Assembly (NCBI GenBank): GCA_029863605.1
Contig: JAOTVB010000014.1
Span: 51,417-115,416 of the forward strand
DNA length: 64,000 bases
Source: Myxococcales bacterium
GTDB taxonomy: Bacteria; Myxococcota_A; Polyangia; Polyangiales; Houyiibacteriaceae
Direction of reading: 5' to 3'
Positions 29,492-37,475 of this stretch are shown here, one piece after another (the first letter of the stretch is position 1; each line of letters begins with the position of its first letter). A program made the translations under genes and the position numbers. The notes under the pieces were generated by a model. The model saw only the letters and a program-made list of their open reading frames with translations. It did no database searches and was not told the DNA's origin.

Positions 29492-30073
29492 ATGAGCGTC
29501 TCATACGTCGAGCCAGAAGAAGCCGATCAGGAAACCAAAGCCTTCTACGACCGTGCCGAGGGCACGTTCGAAATGGTGTTGAACATTTTCAAAGTGTTCG
29601 GCCATGCGCCCCCCCTTGGGACCGTCTTCACCGACACCGTCATGGCGATTCTCAAGGATGGGGAGCTCCCTTGGACCACCAAAGAGTTATTGATCCTCAA
29701 GGCGACACACCGAAACGCCTGCCAGTACTGCGTGGTCCAGCACGAGGCGGTCTCCAAGCGCTTGGGCATCTCCGAAGAGAAGATCAACGACATAGGGGAC
29801 GAAGCGTACAAGACGAGCCCACATTTCACCGACGGCGAAAAGGCCTTGCTCGACCTCACGGTGCAGATCGGAGTCGACGCGAATCGCGTGCCGGAAGAGC
29901 TCTGGAACCGGCTTCATCAGCACTACACCGAGCCGCAAATCGTCGAGGCCGCATTCACGATCACCCAGTACATCGCCATCAGCAAATTCGGTGACGCCCT
30001 CGGCGTGGAGCTCGAGCCGGTCTTCCAGGGGCTCGACCCGATCCTGCACGTCGATCACGACGCGGCGGAATAG
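29492..30073 (+). CDS. Carboxymuconolactone decarboxylase / AhpD-like peroxidase-type protein
   Basis: A 193-aa CMD-family protein of the AhpD-like group. The redox-active motif CQYCVVQHEAV (CxxC followed by His) lies near residues 74-82, so disulfide-based peroxidase or reductase activity is likely rather than decarboxylation. Preceding residues WTTKELLILKATHRN are typical. The CMD fold is fully helical and usually forms oligomers. Start ATG 29492 has GGAGAAAG upstream. Co-directional with the TetR gene 40 bases before; an oxidant- or electrophile-responsive pair is the simplest reading. Confidence 0.88.
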   Translation: MSVSYVEPEEADQETKAFYDRAEGTFEMVLNIFKVFGHAPPLGTVFTDTVMAILKDGELPWTTKELLILKATHRNACQYCVVQHEAVSKRLGISEEKINDIGDEAYKTSPHFTDGEKALLDLTVQIGVDANRVPEELWNRLHQHYTEPQIVEAAFTITQYIAISKFGDALGVELEPVFQGLDPILHVDHDAAE

Positions 30074-30131
30074 GGCTAGCTGCAGATCGTCGCCGCGTCG
30101 CCGGATGAGCTACACTCACCAGCGGTGAAGG

Positions 30132-31097
30132 ATGCATAGCTCGAGCCTGGCTTTGGTCTGTTCCGTGGCGTTGTTGGGATGCGGCTCCGGCAACGACGCC
30201 GCAACAGGCGGCGCAGGGGGCTCGGGTGGAGACGGGGGCTCGGGCGGCGGCCTGATGCGATTCGACTGCGACGCACCTGATCCGGTCAACTGCCCCGAGA
30301 TGCCTCCCAGCGCGATCGACGCCGAGCGACCAGCGCAAGTCGTCGTGCCGTCGGATTACACCACCTCGACGCGCTATCCGTTGATCGTAGTACTCCACGG
30401 ACGCGGTGCGACGGGTGCTGCGAACGCGATCTATCTCGGCGCATCGCAGCGTGTCGAAGAGCGGCAGTTCGTGTTGGTAGCTCCAGACGGCACCCAAGAC
30501 ACCGAAGGCAGACTCGCATGGAATGCTGGAGCAATCGACTCCGTGTTCGAGCCGGAAGCCCCGGACGACATTGGTTACGTGCGTAGCCTGATCGCGGAGG
30601 CGCGGAAGACGTATCGTTTGGACGGGCACCGCATCTATTTGTTGGGAACGTCCAACGGAGGGCACCTGGCGCTCGACATCATCTGCGAGGATCCAGCGAG
30701 CGTCACAGCGGTCCTCAGTCAGGCCGGGGCACTACCGGCTGACGTTCCATGTGCCGACGGGACGGTCAGCTTGCTCTCGGTGCACGGTACCGAGGACGAG
30801 GTCGTGGCTTTCGGCGGCGGGGTGCGAGAGAGCGGCATCACGATCTTGTCGGCGGTGAACCTAGTCGCCGGATTCGCGGAGCGCAGCGGATGCGGCCCGC
30901 TCGAAATGCTCGCCAATCTCGATCTCGTTCCGATGCCACCCGGTGCAGAGACCCGGGTGCGTTCGTATTCCGACTGTGATGCCCAGGCCGAAAGTGCGCT
31001 GTGGGTGGTCCAACAGGCACCTCATGTTCCCGACTTCACCGACGAAGCGCGAGACCTGTGGTTCGACTGGATGTTTGCTCGAGCCAGACCGGAGTAG
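30132..31097 (+). CDS. Lipoprotein esterase of the polyhydroxybutyrate depolymerase (LpqC-like) family
   Basis: A 321-aa exported alpha/beta-hydrolase. Signal peptide and lipobox LLGC, then a Gly-rich linker (GGAGGSGGDGGSGGG) common in myxobacterial lipoproteins. The catalytic serine is in LLGTSNGGHLAL, the oxyanion region in VVLHGRGATG, the Asp in VHGTEDEVVAF and the His in QQAPHVPDF. The layout matches secreted PHB depolymerase/feruloyl-esterase-type enzymes, so the substrate is likely an ester polymer or acylated sugar. ATG at 30132. It converges on the SDR gene with a 21-base gap. Confidence 0.85.
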   Translation: MHSSSLALVCSVALLGCGSGNDAATGGAGGSGGDGGSGGGLMRFDCDAPDPVNCPEMPPSAIDAERPAQVVVPSDYTTSTRYPLIVVLHGRGATGAANAIYLGASQRVEERQFVLVAPDGTQDTEGRLAWNAGAIDSVFEPEAPDDIGYVRSLIAEARKTYRLDGHRIYLLGTSNGGHLALDIICEDPASVTAVLSQAGALPADVPCADGTVSLLSVHGTEDEVVAFGGGVRESGITILSAVNLVAGFAERSGCGPLEMLANLDLVPMPPGAETRVRSYSDCDAQAESALWVVQQAPHVPDFTDEARDLWFDWMFARARPE

Positions 31098-31118
31098 CCG
31101 GAGCATTCGTGGCGTGGT

Positions 31119-32159
31119 TCATACGATGCCCAGCTCGATCAAGCTTTCGCCCGTAGCTACGATCATCTCTTCAGTGCCTCTTGGCTGCCAGCCGAGCACA
31201 CGCCTGATGCGCTCACTGGAGACGTTCAGCTCCAGGCCGAGTCGAGGCGTTACGACCCTCGTCACCTTGTCGAACAGCCCTGCAATACGCACGACGAAGT
31301 CGGGGAGGGTGCGGGTTGGAAGTTCGTAACCGCGGTCACCGAAGTTCGCCGTCAGAATGGCCGCTATCTCTTTCATCCAAACGAAATCGACACAGCAGCA
31401 AAACCGCTGTCCTTTGGCCTCCGGCGTGATCATCGCTGCTAGGTGCGCACTCGCGACATCCCGCACATCGACTATAGGCCAGCCGAGGCGGGGGCAGCCC
31501 GGATAATCTCGACGCATCAGCTTCAGGATTGCTTGTGGGGAGACGCCGTAGTCTTGCTCCAGCACCGGCCCTAGGACCAACCCTGGGTTGATCGTGGCAA
31601 GCTCGAGCGTGTTGTCACCTGCCAAGCCTCCTACGAAGTCCCATGCCGCACGCTCGGCCAGGGTCTTGCTCTTGTCGTACGCCGAGACGTCGCCCTCAAG
31701 GCGTGACCAGTCATCCTCGTTGAAGACCCGGGAGGGATCGCGGGGGTATCCCTCGCAAACGGCGGCGATCGATGAGGTAAGGACCACCCGCTCGACACCA
31801 GCTTCCGACGCTGCCCTAAGGACCCGCAATGTTCCGTCGCGCGCAGGGATGATGAGGTCGTCTTCGTGTTTCGGAGGTGCGTTCGGAACCGGGGAGGCGA
31901 CGTGCCAGAGGTATCGGCATCCGCGCATGGCTTCTGCCCACCCCTCATCGCTCATGAGGTCTGCTGTCACGAGCTCGAAGTTGGTTGTGTCGGCATGCTT
32001 TTCTAGGGCATCACGAAGCGTCGGTTCCCGCGCTAGCGAGCGCACGGTTCCACGAACGCGATAGCCCTTTTGAAGAAGCTCGCGAACGCAATGCAATCCG
32101 ATGAACCCCGAGGCGCCGGTGACGAGGACGGTGGTCTCAGAAGGTTCGTGCTGGGCCAT
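31119..32159 (-). CDS. NAD(P)-dependent extended SDR, dihydroflavonol-4-reductase-like
   Basis: A 346-aa reductase/epimerase. Rossmann motif VTGASGFIGLHC at ~12-23, a basic residue cluster (VRGTVRSLAREP) suggesting NADPH, and the catalytic SDR pair Tyr/Lys in AYDKSKTLAERAAWDF. The Ser in VLTSSIAAV completes the triad. It is closest in layout to dihydroflavonol-4-reductase and ketoreductase proteins; the substrate is unknown. ATG at 32159, 11 bases after dksA, probably the same transcript. Confidence 0.9.
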   Translation of the reverse strand: MAQHEPSETTVLVTGASGFIGLHCVRELLQKGYRVRGTVRSLAREPTLRDALEKHADTTNFELVTADLMSDEGWAEAMRGCRYLWHVASPVPNAPPKHEDDLIIPARDGTLRVLRAASEAGVERVVLTSSIAAVCEGYPRDPSRVFNEDDWSRLEGDVSAYDKSKTLAERAAWDFVGGLAGDNTLELATINPGLVLGPVLEQDYGVSPQAILKLMRRDYPGCPRLGWPIVDVRDVASAHLAAMITPEAKGQRFCCCVDFVWMKEIAAILTANFGDRGYELPTRTLPDFVVRIAGLFDKVTRVVTPRLGLELNVSSERIRRVLGWQPRGTEEMIVATGESLIELGIV

Positions 32160-32170
32160 GGTCCAGGGCT

Positions 32171-32533
32171 CTATGCGAAGTCGCGTTCCATTCGCTCCTC
32201 ATCCTCTTTACAGCGGATGCAGAGCTCGGTTTCGGGGCGGGCTTCGAGGCGCTTGATGCCGATCGGTTCTTCGCAGTCTTCACAGATGCCGAAGACATCC
32301 TCGTCGAGCTTCTTGAGGGCCTTTTCGATCTTCTGAAGGAACACGCGCTCTCGGCCGCGAAGCCGGAAAGTAAAAGACTGCATGTACTCGCTCGAGGCAA
32401 GATCCATCTCGTCTGGAAGCTCGGACGCGTCCAGGGTCATGTCCTGGGCCATGGTCTCCCGCGCCCGCCGCACCACGGCGTCCCGCTTCTCTTCTAGGAT
32501 GGCGCGGAACCGCTTGAGCTCGCTCTTCTTCAT
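32171..32533 (-). CDS. dksA: DksA/TraR C4-type zinc finger regulator
   Basis: A 120-aa RNA polymerase secondary-channel protein working with ppGpp. The coiled-coil tip motif DxxDxA is kept as DEMDLA at residues 41-46, and the four zinc cysteines are C84, C87, C105 and C108 (CEDC ... CIRC). It is shorter than E. coli DksA (151 aa), mostly at the N-terminus, but has both required motifs, so function is likely kept. ATG at 32533 with AAAGGGGG upstream; the promoter is at 32561-32588. Confidence 0.92.
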   Translation of the reverse strand: MKKSELKRFRAILEEKRDAVVRRARETMAQDMTLDASELPDEMDLASSEYMQSFTFRLRGRERVFLQKIEKALKKLDEDVFGICEDCEEPIGIKRLEARPETELCIRCKEDEERMERDFA

Positions 32534-32560
32534 GGTCGTAGCCCCCTTTGAAGGAGCCGG

Positions 32561-32588
32561 AGCATAATGATCGCGCCTCGGTAGTCAA
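32561..32588 (-). promoter_or_regulatory. Putative sigma-70 promoter of dksA
   Basis: On the minus strand TTGACT (32588-32583) and TATGCT (32566-32561) are separated by 16 bases, matching sigma-70 consensus at 5/6 and 4/6 positions. The start would be ~25 bases before the dksA ATG, with AAAGGGGG in the leader. Confidence 0.65.
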
Positions 32589-32629
32589 TAAGCCAACATG
32601 AAAGAAACCGAAATTACTCTGAAAACCCG

Positions 32630-33877
32630 CTAGCTTACCGCGTCGAAAAACGACCGCGACCCGCGCAAGCCAGACCCCCAAAGGATCGTATCGACCTCCG
32701 CTCCAGCCTCCAAGTCAGCCCGGTCACTCGGCAAGATGACCAGCGCATTGACCCCGACGAACGAGGGCAACGACCCCGAGCCTTGGAGCTCGTGGAGCGA
32801 TACTTGGATTTCGGCCCCATGCCGGGTCGCCACCCCGCGCGCGATTTCGACTCGCCCGGGCCGTCGGTGATAGGCGTGCTGGAGGCGGGCCACGACGGGC
32901 TGCGGGTGCGGTTCTCGGTCTCCGAGCATTTGCCGCAGACATGGTGCGACCAAGATCTCGAACGTCACCATGGCGCTGATCGGGTTTCCTGGAAGACCGA
33001 TGACCGGCTTGCCCTCGTGCTGTCCGAAGGTCAGGGGCTTGCCAGGTTTGATCCGCACTTTCCAAAACTCGGGGTGGATGCCAACGCGTCGAAACGCCTC
33101 TTGAACGAGGTCGTATGCGCCGACCGAGACCCCGCCCATGGTGATCACGACATCAGCTTCTAGCGCCTTTCGGAGAGCTGCCTCGATCGACGGGAGGTCG
33201 TCGCTTGAAGAGGGAAGCGGCTGGGGAACGGCCCCGAGAAGGCTCAGCATCTCCGAAAGCACGTAGACGTTCGAATTGATGATTGTCCCCGGCGCGAGCT
33301 CGTCCCCGAGGGCCTTGAGCTCGTCGCCGGTCGAGAGCAGGGCGACTCGGGGCTGACGGTAGACGCGCACCCGAGCGACGTTTTGGCTCGCCAGTAACCC
33401 GATCTCGCCAGGCCACAACCGATCACCCCGACGGAGAATCGTCTTTCCGCTCCTCAGGTCGCTTCCGCGAGCCCGGATGTGTCGACCCACAGTCGACGGT
33501 TCGAAAATGTGGACCGACTCCTCGTCCTGCTTGGTGTCTTCTTGGATGACCACCGCGTCGGCGCCCGCAGGCATCGGGGCACCGGTGAAGATCCGGCATG
33601 CGGTCCCGGGCTCGAGGTCCGTCGGCATGTCTCCGCCCGCACGGGACTCACCTGTGACCGGCAGCCGAACGGGGCTGTCGCTCGAAGCCGCCGCGACGTC
33701 GGCGGCCCGCACGGCGTACCCATCCATGGCGCTGTTGTCGAATGGCGGGGAATCGAGGACTGCAGCGAAGTCCGAGGCGAGGTAGCGGCCAGCCGCGCAA
33801 GTCAGTGAAATCTCCTCGTCGCCCAAGGTTTCGAAGGCGGGGAGCATCGACCGAAGGGCCTCGGCGATCGTGCGCAT
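32630..33877 (-). CDS. moeA: Molybdopterin molybdenumtransferase
   Basis: A 415-aa MoeA that inserts molybdate into adenylylated molybdopterin. Domains: PFDNSAMDGYAV (substrate-site loop), the RIFTGAPMPAGADAVV motif, the MoCF domain with LLSTGDEL, INSNVYVLS and TMGGVSVGAYDLV, GKPLTFGQ and the C-terminal beta domain. Length is typical. I chose ATG 33877 (MRTIAEALRSML), the usual start; ATG 33895 is also in frame. It is alone, with no moaA, mobA or mogA beside it. Confidence 0.96.
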   Translation of the reverse strand: MRTIAEALRSMLPAFETLGDEEISLTCAAGRYLASDFAAVLDSPPFDNSAMDGYAVRAADVAAASSDSPVRLPVTGESRAGGDMPTDLEPGTACRIFTGAPMPAGADAVVIQEDTKQDEESVHIFEPSTVGRHIRARGSDLRSGKTILRRGDRLWPGEIGLLASQNVARVRVYRQPRVALLSTGDELKALGDELAPGTIINSNVYVLSEMLSLLGAVPQPLPSSSDDLPSIEAALRKALEADVVITMGGVSVGAYDLVQEAFRRVGIHPEFWKVRIKPGKPLTFGQHEGKPVIGLPGNPISAMVTFEILVAPCLRQMLGDREPHPQPVVARLQHAYHRRPGRVEIARGVATRHGAEIQVSLHELQGSGSLPSFVGVNALVILPSDRADLEAGAEVDTILWGSGLRGSRSFFDAVS

Positions 33878-33913
33878 CGACCCGGAGCGTAGCATGGGCC
33901 TCCGGTGGTCGAG

Positions 33914-34801
33914 TCAGCTGGGGTAAACCCGGTTTCGTCCCAACCGCTTCGCCTCGTAGAGGTTCCGGTCTGCATCCTTTACGAAGTCGTGGCACCGCCA
34001 CTCGGCAGCGAGCTCGGACACCCCGCAAGACACCGTCACCTGGATCTCCTCATCCTCGAACGCGAACACTTCGTCCGCAATCATCTGCCGAAGCTGGTCG
34101 GCGATCAGAATCCCCCCGTCGAGCTTGGTCTCTGGGAGGACGATGGCGAACTCCTCGCCGCCGTATCGCGCGATGACGTCGTCCGGCCGCAAGCGGCTCT
34201 TGGCAAGCTGCGCGACTTCCTTGAGCACCTGGTCTCCGGCCAAATGCCCGAAAATATCGTTGACTTCTTTGAAGTAGTCGATGTCGAGCATCACCATCGT
34301 CAGCGGACGACGATGTCGGGTCGCCCGTGAGTGCTCGCGTTCGAGCTGCTCCATGAGATAGCGCTTGTTGTGAACGCTCGTGAGCCCGTCCATGATCGTC
34401 ATCCGATAGATCGTCTCGTGGTATTGGGACTCCAAATCAGTTCCGCTCAGAAACTTCAAGATTGTGTCGCCGATCTTGATCTGATCGCCTCGGCGAAGGG
34501 CGTGGTCATGGACGATCTCGTCGTTGACGTACGTCCCATTGGTCGAGTTCATGTCCACCAAGAAGTACTTGCCGTTTCGGGCTTCCACGATCGCGTGCCG
34601 CCGGGAAACGGCGTCGTTGTCGAGGATGATCGTGTTGTCAGCCCCGCGCCCGAGGTTCACCGGCCCGCTTGCCAGCGAAAAGCGCTTTCCGAGCTCCCTC
34701 GAGTTCACTGTGTAAATGATCACCAGACAGTCTTGACCGGTCCCGGTCTTGATGCGGACGTCAGGATAGGGGCTGACCCGGGTTTTGATGTCACCGTGCA
34801 C
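33914..34801 (-). CDS. FHA-GGDEF diguanylate cyclase
   Basis: A 295-aa cytosolic diguanylate cyclase. The FHA domain (~48-112: LGRGADNTII, SRRHAIVE, STNGTYVND) binds phosphothreonine; the GGDEF domain (~130-295) has the active GGEEF at 214-218 and the inhibitory I-site RPDD at 205-208, five residues before it, as expected. Active c-di-GMP synthesis with product inhibition is predicted, triggered by Ser/Thr phosphorylation. The frame runs upstream through CPBP coding sequence to 35359, which cannot be the true N-terminus; GTG 34801 gives the best beginning. The exact start is uncertain. Confidence 0.9.
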   Translation of the reverse strand: MHGDIKTRVSPYPDVRIKTGTGQDCLVIIYTVNSRELGKRFSLASGPVNLGRGADNTIILDNDAVSRRHAIVEARNGKYFLVDMNSTNGTYVNDEIVHDHALRRGDQIKIGDTILKFLSGTDLESQYHETIYRMTIMDGLTSVHNKRYLMEQLEREHSRATRHRRPLTMVMLDIDYFKEVNDIFGHLAGDQVLKEVAQLAKSRLRPDDVIARYGGEEFAIVLPETKLDGGILIADQLRQMIADEVFAFEDEEIQVTVSCGVSELAAEWRCHDFVKDADRNLYEAKRLGRNRVYPS

Positions 34802-34872
34802 GGGAGTCGGCAGACCGCGAAGGTTGGCGCGTTGCGGCCTATCACTCAGGGTAGAAAGGGGCTCTTTCGCAG

Positions 34873-35487
34873 TCAATAGCGTTGGATGAAGCGCATGTTG
34901 CGCTGGTTGATCCAGACATGGGCGAGCACCGCACCCCAGAGCACACCGGTCAGCTCGAATATGGCCCCAAGAAGGACACCCATCACGAAAGCCCAAAGCG
35001 ACCAAGCCAAGAATACGCGCCTGGGACCTACATGCACCACACCGAAAATTAGAGAGGTAAGCCACAACCCGAGGACGGGCTGCATGGCGCCACGAAAGAA
35101 GAGCTCTTCTGCAAAGCCAGACAAGAGCGCGAGCCAGGTGAGCTCTCGGGGTGAGAGGTCGCCGACGATCGCCCTGAGCTCGCGTTGAAGCTCGCGCGCC
35201 CATTGCGCGTGCGCGACGAGCAACCGTGTAGTCGCGACCACTGCAAGGCCGAGCAGCAGCCCGAGCGCGAGCGAGACCAGGAGTCGGGTCGGGTAGGGGT
35301 GGGTCAGCCAGGCCGCGTCGAGCTCCCACGCTTGACGGCCGTACCCGAGCCACGCCCAAACCAGGGCGATCGCGGTCAGTGAAAGATAAACGACAGCGGC
35401 GAGGGTGGTGATGCGAACGGATGATGGCAAGGCCGAGCGGGATGTATCAAAGTGACAATCGGGCGGCAATGGGAAGCAGCCACGCAA
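34873..35487 (-). CDS. CPBP-family intramembrane metalloprotease
   Basis: A 204-aa polytopic membrane protein of the CPBP/Abi family. Motif 1 is SGFAEELFFRGAMQPVLG (EExxxR), motif 2 is FGVVHVG with the zinc His, and motif 3 is VLAHVWIN. Five to six hydrophobic helices are visible (TTLAAVVYLSLTAIALVWAW, LLVSLALGLLLGLAVVATTRL, ...). It is likely a prenyl-peptide or regulated-intramembrane protease; substrate unknown. Start is uncertain: there is no ATG, and TTG 35487 is the longest option. It sits between the GGDEF and HD-GYP genes, divergent from the latter. Confidence 0.87.
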   Translation of the reverse strand: MRGCFPLPPDCHFDTSRSALPSSVRITTLAAVVYLSLTAIALVWAWLGYGRQAWELDAAWLTHPYPTRLLVSLALGLLLGLAVVATTRLLVAHAQWARELQRELRAIVGDLSPRELTWLALLSGFAEELFFRGAMQPVLGLWLTSLIFGVVHVGPRRVFLAWSLWAFVMGVLLGAIFELTGVLWGAVLAHVWINQRNMRFIQRY

Positions 35488-35533
35488 TTGACATGCCTGT
35501 GAGGGGCAGAGTACTAGCCAAGGTCATACGTCG

Positions 35534-37063
35534 ATGAGCGGTGAGCATGGCGAAGACGTCGCGAAGATCCTCGTTGTCGACGATGAGGTGGTGATCCGTG
35601 AGATCCTTGCGGATTTCCTGACGATGGAAGGGTTCTACGTACGCACAGCGGAGGATGGCGGTGGCGCGCTGGTGGAGCTGTCGCGCGACCGTTTCGATCT
35701 CGTCCTGAGTGACCTGAAGATGCCCAACATGGGCGGGCTCGAGCTGCTCGGGGCGATCCGCAAACACACGCCTCACGTAGTGACGATCATCATGACGGGT
35801 TTCGGTACGGTCGAGACCGCCATCGAAGCGATGAAGCAAGGCGCCTACGACTACGTGCTCAAGCCCTTCAAGGTCGAAGAGGTGGTGCATACGATCCGTC
35901 GCGGCCTCGAAAAGCAGCGGCTTCAAGCCGAGAACTTTCGCCTGAAAGAGGCGCTCTCACTGTACAAGGTGAGCGAGGCAATCGCCGCCAGCCTGTCGCT
36001 CGAGCAGGTGGTGCACACCCTCAGCCGCGCCGCGATCGACGAGGTCGATTCCGACATGGTGTTCGTCCTTCTCAGCGACGGCGGCCGGAGCTTCTACCGG
36101 CGCACCACCGAGCTCGGGCCAAACTTCCGTCTTCGCCGGGAATCCGACGCGCTGAGCATTTCGGCTCTCACCGAGTACTTTCGACACGCGCCAGCCCTCC
36201 TCGAGCACGGCGAGCGCGCCTGGCGCTTTTTCGAGAAAGTCGGCGACGAGCCGAAGCCCCAATCCCTGGCGGTGGCGCGGCTGACAGCCCGTGGCGACAC
36301 GATCGGCTTCCTATGCGCCGTGAGCTACACAGCTGGCAAGCGGTTCGACGAAGGGCAACGAAAACTCCTCCACACCACTGCGGACCGGGCCTCTGCGGCG
36401 ATCGAAAACGCGCGGCTCTATGAGGATCTGCAGTCCACGTTCAAGCAAACCATTCGAGGCCTTGCCAGCGCGATCGACAAGATGGACCGCTACACGGCGG
36501 GACACTCGGCGCGCGTTGCCGCCTATGCGCAGATCCTGGCCATCAAGCTCGGCCTCAGCGACGAGGAGATCGAAATCGTGCGTCAATCGGCGCTGATGCA
36601 CGATATCGGCAAGATCGGTTGCGTCATGAACCTCAACAAGCCTGGAAAGCTTTCGCACCAAGAGTACGAAATATTCAAAGAACATCCAGACCATGGGCGC
36701 GATATCTTACAGCCAATCGAGTTTTTGCACCCATTGATTCCCGGGGTGCACCTGCATCACGAGCGATGGGATGGGCTTGGCTATCCGCTTGGGCTCAAGG
36801 GCAACGACGTTCCGCTGATCGCCCGGATCATCGCCGTGGCTGACACGTACGACGCGATGACCAGCGACCGGGCGTACCGTAAGGCGCTCTCCCACGACAT
36901 TGCGATCTCCGAGATCGGTCGCTGCGGCGGCACGCAGTTCGATCCCGAGATCGCGCAAGGCTTCCTCGACTCGATCGACGAGTTCCGAGGTGATGGGCGT
37001 TCGCTCGAGGAGTTCCCCGACGTTACCGAGACCCAGTCGGGGCTCATGGCGCCACGGACGTGA
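35534..37063 (+). CDS. REC-GAF-HD-GYP c-di-GMP phosphodiesterase
   Basis: A 509-aa response regulator. REC (11-125) has the phosphoacceptor Asp60 in LSDLKMPNMGG and the switch Lys in YVLKPFK. A divergent GAF domain spans ~145-290, and HD-GYP spans ~300-480 with HD at 356-357 (LMHDIGK) and the GYP signature HHERWDGLGYP at 408-418. It is predicted to hydrolyse c-di-GMP to GMP under control of a histidine kinase, which is not adjacent. Divergent from CPBP and close to the FHA-GGDEF gene, so both enzymes of c-di-GMP turnover are nearby. Its end overlaps the convergent lipoprotein gene by 20 bases. Confidence 0.93.
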   Translation: MSGEHGEDVAKILVVDDEVVIREILADFLTMEGFYVRTAEDGGGALVELSRDRFDLVLSDLKMPNMGGLELLGAIRKHTPHVVTIIMTGFGTVETAIEAMKQGAYDYVLKPFKVEEVVHTIRRGLEKQRLQAENFRLKEALSLYKVSEAIAASLSLEQVVHTLSRAAIDEVDSDMVFVLLSDGGRSFYRRTTELGPNFRLRRESDALSISALTEYFRHAPALLEHGERAWRFFEKVGDEPKPQSLAVARLTARGDTIGFLCAVSYTAGKRFDEGQRKLLHTTADRASAAIENARLYEDLQSTFKQTIRGLASAIDKMDRYTAGHSARVAAYAQILAIKLGLSDEEIEIVRQSALMHDIGKIGCVMNLNKPGKLSHQEYEIFKEHPDHGRDILQPIEFLHPLIPGVHLHHERWDGLGYPLGLKGNDVPLIARIIAVADTYDAMTSDRAYRKALSHDIAISEIGRCGGTQFDPEIAQGFLDSIDEFRGDGRSLEEFPDVTETQSGLMAPRT

Positions 37064-37475
37064 TCGCGGCCGACGGTGGAGCCGGCAACGCGAACGCCGC
37101 GACCCACTGCCTAGGGCCTCCGGGGGTATTCCAGCGACGCGCGACGCGCGCTCGGCCCGGGATCTCGAAATGCGTCACGAGCGTCATCGGGCCCGGCCGG
37201 AAGGGTCTGAGGCGCCGCGGCGCGACCGTGACGAATGTGAGGGTCTGGTCGGGACCAATCGATGGGTCGGAGTAGTCGAGCTCGCCGAGCCCGTCCGCGA
37301 CGAGGCGCTGGATGGTCGCCGGGTTTCGAAACGAATGCGTGGTTGTCACGAGCTCGTGATGCCTGCTCTTCCAGAGCGTGGGTCCCGTGGTCAGCTGATC
37401 GGGGTTGCCGAGCTGCTCACAACCGAGGACGAGTGAAAGAGCGCCTAGGGCCAATAGCTGCCTAGGTCGACTCAC
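37044..37475 (-). CDS. Predicted lipoprotein of unknown function, 143 aa
   Basis: I do not recognise this family. It has a short basic n-region, hydrophobic LLALGALSLVLGC with a good lipobox, then a ~120-residue Arg/Pro-rich domain (RRLRPFRPGPMTLVTHFEIPG) with predicted beta strands and no further Cys. Because it follows pgpH (14-base overlap with its 3' end) and precedes nothing on its strand, it is likely co-transcribed with it. The stop overlaps the HD-GYP gene. Confidence rests on the signal peptide and the shared operon, not on homology. Confidence 0.68.
   Translation of the reverse strand: MSRPRQLLALGALSLVLGCEQLGNPDQLTTGPTLWKSRHHELVTTTHSFRNPATIQRLVADGLGELDYSDPSIGPDQTLTFVTVAPRRLRPFRPGPMTLVTHFEIPGRARVARRWNTPGGPRQWVAAFALPAPPSAAITSVAP

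Noticed and set aside
33914..35359. Long N-terminal extension of the GGDEF protein to 35359
   Set aside because: The extension is read in a different frame across the CPBP protease, whose metalloprotease motifs are clear; the extension has Arg-rich noise.
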